This document shows, piece after piece, positions 32,259-34,451 of a stretch of DNA of 34,451 nt. Numbering within the stretch: the stretch's first letter is position 1; every line of letters begins with the position of its first letter. This DNA is from Candidatus Omnitrophota bacterium (GTDB taxonomy: Bacteria; Omnitrophota; Gorgyraeia; Velamenicoccales; Velamenicoccaceae). The translations under genes and the position numbers were made by a program. A model generated the notes under the pieces. It searched no databases, had not been told where the DNA came from, and worked only from the letters and a program-made list of their open reading frames with translations. Location: contig DMEU01000027.1 in assembly GCA_003451585.1 (NCBI GenBank), positions 1 through 34,451 of the forward strand, read 5' to 3'.

Positions 32259-34360
32259 ACATATTACAGATAGTCCCTGAGTTGAATGTCGGAGGTGTCG
32301 AAACCGGCACGATAGACCTGGCCAAATACCTTGTTAAATGCGGCCACAAGTGCGTAGTAGTTTCAGCCGGAGGTGAACTTGTAAAAGAATTGGATGCCTG
32401 CGGTATACGTCACTACAGGCTTCCTGTAGACAGCAAGGCTTTTTGGGTGATGATAAGAGCGGCTCGCGCATTGGCCCGTATAATAGAAGATGAGCACATC
32501 GAGATCGTCCATGCCCGTTCCCGTGTGCCTGCCTGGGTAGCTTTTATGGGCACGCTCCAGGCCCGCGCTATCTTCGTTACAACAGCCCATGGTTCTTACA
32601 GTAAACATATATTCAGTTATATGATGGGATGGGGTAAATATACCATTGTGCCGAGTTCTGTCATAGGCCGCAGGATGGTAGATGATTTCGGCGTGCCTTT
32701 TAAAAATATCAGGCTTATCCCGCGCAGCGTGGATCTAGGAAGGTATTTTTTCCATGACATCCGGGACAAGGGGCCGCAGGAGGAGTTCTTGATAGGCGTA
32801 ATAGGCCGTATTACGCCTATCAAGGGGCAGATATATTTTTTGAAGGCATTGGCTAAAGTGTTGCGCTCGTTACCGCATGTGAAGGCGCAGCTTGTGGGCA
32901 GCGTTTCTGCGGGAAAAGATAATTATATGGAAGAGCTCGAGGTATGTATACGCCGCCTGGGTTTGTCCGATTCGATAAAATTTTTAGGATTGCGCAGGGA
33001 CATCCCTGAACTTTTATCACATATGGATTGCCTTGTTATGCCGTCTATCGCTGAGGAGTCATTCGGGCGCGTTATCGTAGAAGCCCAGGCAAGCGGTGTG
33101 CCTGTGGTGGCTACTCGCGTCGGCGGCGTAGTCGAGATCATCGACGACGGCAAAGACGGCATATTAGTCCATCCTCGCGACCCGGACGGCCTGGCTGAAG
33201 CCATTCTGCGGATATTAAAGGACCCGGAATTCGCTTATGAGCTGGCATGCGCCGGCCGCAAAAAAGTGGAAGATAAGTTTTCTTTGGAGAAGATGGCGGA
33301 TGATACCATAAAAGTTTACAGGGAAGCCCTGGATGCCCCGCGCATACTTGTGATCAAGATCAGCGCTATCGGTGATGCGATACTTGCTGTCCCATCGTTC
33401 GAGGCTTTAAAGAAAAAATTCCCTGCCTCTAAAATAACCTGTCTCGTGGGCCGCCAGGCCCGTGATGTTTTTCAAAGATGCCAATATATCGATGAACTCA
33501 TAGTATGCGATCTCAAGGGTAAGGATAAAGGGCTAAAGGGCATGTGGTCCCTGGCCTGGAAGATCGCGCGGCGGCGTTTTGACATGGTAATAGACCTGCA
33601 GAACAACAGGAAGAGCCATGCCTTTAGTTTCGCCGCCTGCTGCAGCCGTCGCTACGGATATGATAACGGGAAGTTAAGCTTTCTATTAAGTGATAAGATA
33701 AAAGACGTGCCTGGCCAAATGGGGCCTGTAGCGCACCAGTTCCGTGTTTTGGAGATGCTCGGCATAAGTTATTCCGGAGAAAAACTCCAGCTTTGGCCTT
33801 CGGAAGAAGACAAGAGATCCGCACAAGATTTTCTATCGGCCAATGGAATAGACATCCAAGGCGCGCATCACGAGGCCTTGATCGGCATTAATATAGGCGC
33901 CAGCCCGCGCTGGCAGACAAAGCGCTGGATCGCGAAAAAGATAGCCAAACTTTGCGATTCCCTGGCTGAAAAAGGTTACCGCGTATTATTGACAGGCAGC
34001 TCTGCTGACGCGCCTTTTGCCAAGAAGGTATTAAAAGATGTCACCTCAAAGCCTATCTGCAGTGTGGCGCAGACGACGCTATTACAGCTCGCGTCATTGA
34101 TAGGCAGGTGCGATGTGTTCATCACGAGCGATTCCGCGCCTTTGCATATAGCAGCAGCCATGGGTGTGCCGTTTGTCGCGCTCTTCGGCCCTACATCTCC
34201 TGAAAGGCATTTGCCGCCTGCGGACCGTTTTGAAGTATTGAGGCAGAAAGGCTGTCCGCCGTGCTACAAGGACACGTGCAAAAAAGGCACGAATGCCTGT
34301 ATGGCAAAGATCGAAGTCAAAGACGTCCTAGCCGCAGTCGAGCGGCTTTTAAAGAAGTAG
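32255..34360 (+). CDS. Fusion: GT4-family glycosyltransferase + GT9 heptosyltransferase-family domain
   Basis: A 701-aa protein with two glycosyltransferases in tandem. Residues 1-360 are GT4 (GT-B fold): PELNVGGVETGTIDLAKYL, IVHARSRVPAW, GVIGRITPIKGQIYFLKAL, and the EX7E motif in EESFGRVIVEAQASGVPVVA. Residues 361-701 are GT9, the ADP-heptose:LPS family: ILVIKISAIGDAILAVPSFE, MVIDLQNNRKSH, INIGASPRWQTKRW, TSDSAPLHIAAAMGVPFVALFGPTSPE and a Cys-containing C-terminus CPPCYKDTC. The context (waaA, lpxK, lpxL) points to LPS core assembly with two consecutive sugar transfers. Donor sugars cannot be read from sequence. It starts in an ATGA overlap with the preceding gene. Confidence 0.93.
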   Translation: MNILQIVPELNVGGVETGTIDLAKYLVKCGHKCVVVSAGGELVKELDACGIRHYRLPVDSKAFWVMIRAARALARIIEDEHIEIVHARSRVPAWVAFMGTLQARAIFVTTAHGSYSKHIFSYMMGWGKYTIVPSSVIGRRMVDDFGVPFKNIRLIPRSVDLGRYFFHDIRDKGPQEEFLIGVIGRITPIKGQIYFLKALAKVLRSLPHVKAQLVGSVSAGKDNYMEELEVCIRRLGLSDSIKFLGLRRDIPELLSHMDCLVMPSIAEESFGRVIVEAQASGVPVVATRVGGVVEIIDDGKDGILVHPRDPDGLAEAILRILKDPEFAYELACAGRKKVEDKFSLEKMADDTIKVYREALDAPRILVIKISAIGDAILAVPSFEALKKKFPASKITCLVGRQARDVFQRCQYIDELIVCDLKGKDKGLKGMWSLAWKIARRRFDMVIDLQNNRKSHAFSFAACCSRRYGYDNGKLSFLLSDKIKDVPGQMGPVAHQFRVLEMLGISYSGEKLQLWPSEEDKRSAQDFLSANGIDIQGAHHEALIGINIGASPRWQTKRWIAKKIAKLCDSLAEKGYRVLLTGSSADAPFAKKVLKDVTSKPICSVAQTTLLQLASLIGRCDVFITSDSAPLHIAAAMGVPFVALFGPTSPERHLPPADRFEVLRQKGCPPCYKDTCKKGTNACMAKIEVKDVLAAVERLLKK

Positions 34361-34401
34361 CGATATTGTTCTTTTCTAGACTTGGTAATAGTGCATACAA
34401 A

Positions 34402-34420
34402 GCCGCTTCCGGCATTTTTT
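34402..34420 (+). terminator. Possible weak Rho-independent terminator after the GT fusion gene
   Basis: A short stem GCCG-CTTC-CGGC (34402-34413) followed by ATTTTTT, 41 nt after the stop codon at 34360. The stem is only 4 bp plus A-T extensions, so it is weak. Confidence 0.4.
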
Positions 34421-34451
34421 CCGTCTCCGGTGTCCTTTTGCGCTTCGCGCC

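Overview
The window is 34.45 kb of bacterial chromosome. All coding from about 2.6 kb onward runs on the + strand. It carries LPS genes (waaA, lpxK and an LpxL-type acyltransferase), a prepilin peptidase, periplasmic HtrA proteases and a Dam-less, densely packed housekeeping set. Together these indicate a Gram-negative, didermic, uncultured-type lineage. The mix of a membrane-anchored YvcK, short archaeal-type AhcY, LpxL-ELM1 fusion and GT4-GT9 fusion reminds me of Omnitrophota (OP3). That placement is an impression from gene content, not a demonstrated assignment.

Layout. 1-1.8 kb (minus strand): two tandem HtrA/DegP proteases, the second cut by the window edge, in more AT-rich DNA with a different codon flavour. 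1.8-2.12 kb: non-coding. 2.12-2.45 kb: tRNA-Lys(UUU), tRNA-Leu(UAG) and tRNA-Gly(GCC). The 3' end of the Gly tRNA is repeated 134 bp downstream around a small structured insert. 2.6-6.4 kb: EIIA(Ntr)-like protein, YvcK, HPr and PTS enzyme I, a phosphotransfer module without any sugar permease. 6.4-9.8 kb: sugar-nucleotide transferase, metK, ahcY. 9.9-13.9 kb: exported DUF4139 protein, pfkA, an unusual class II aldolase. 13.9-20.3 kb: ilvD-ilvB-ilvN-ilvC-leuA. 20.3-23.7 kb: aroE, prepilin peptidase, aroC, terminator, promoter, aroK. 23.7-27.8 kb: dprA-topA-xer. 28-34.4 kb: waaA, lpxK, lpxL-ELM1 fusion, GT4-GT9 fusion.

Functionally the genes cover glycolysis and its control (PTS phosphorelay, YvcK, Pfk, aldolase), the S-adenosylmethionine cycle (MetK, AhcY), valine/isoleucine/leucine entry steps, the shikimate pathway, DNA processing, and lipid A/core LPS assembly.

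The most unusual signal is not a gene. Five intergenic spaces (167-243, 2202-2270, 8388-8509, 9771-9826, 15545-15618) each hold an element built from consecutive degenerate 7-bp words. Most fold back as long imperfect palindromes. Every element uses a different word vocabulary but keeps the same 7-bp period. One appears to supply the signal peptide of the second HtrA. The second strong oddity is the 134-bp tRNA-Gly 3'-end duplication with nested inverted repeats.
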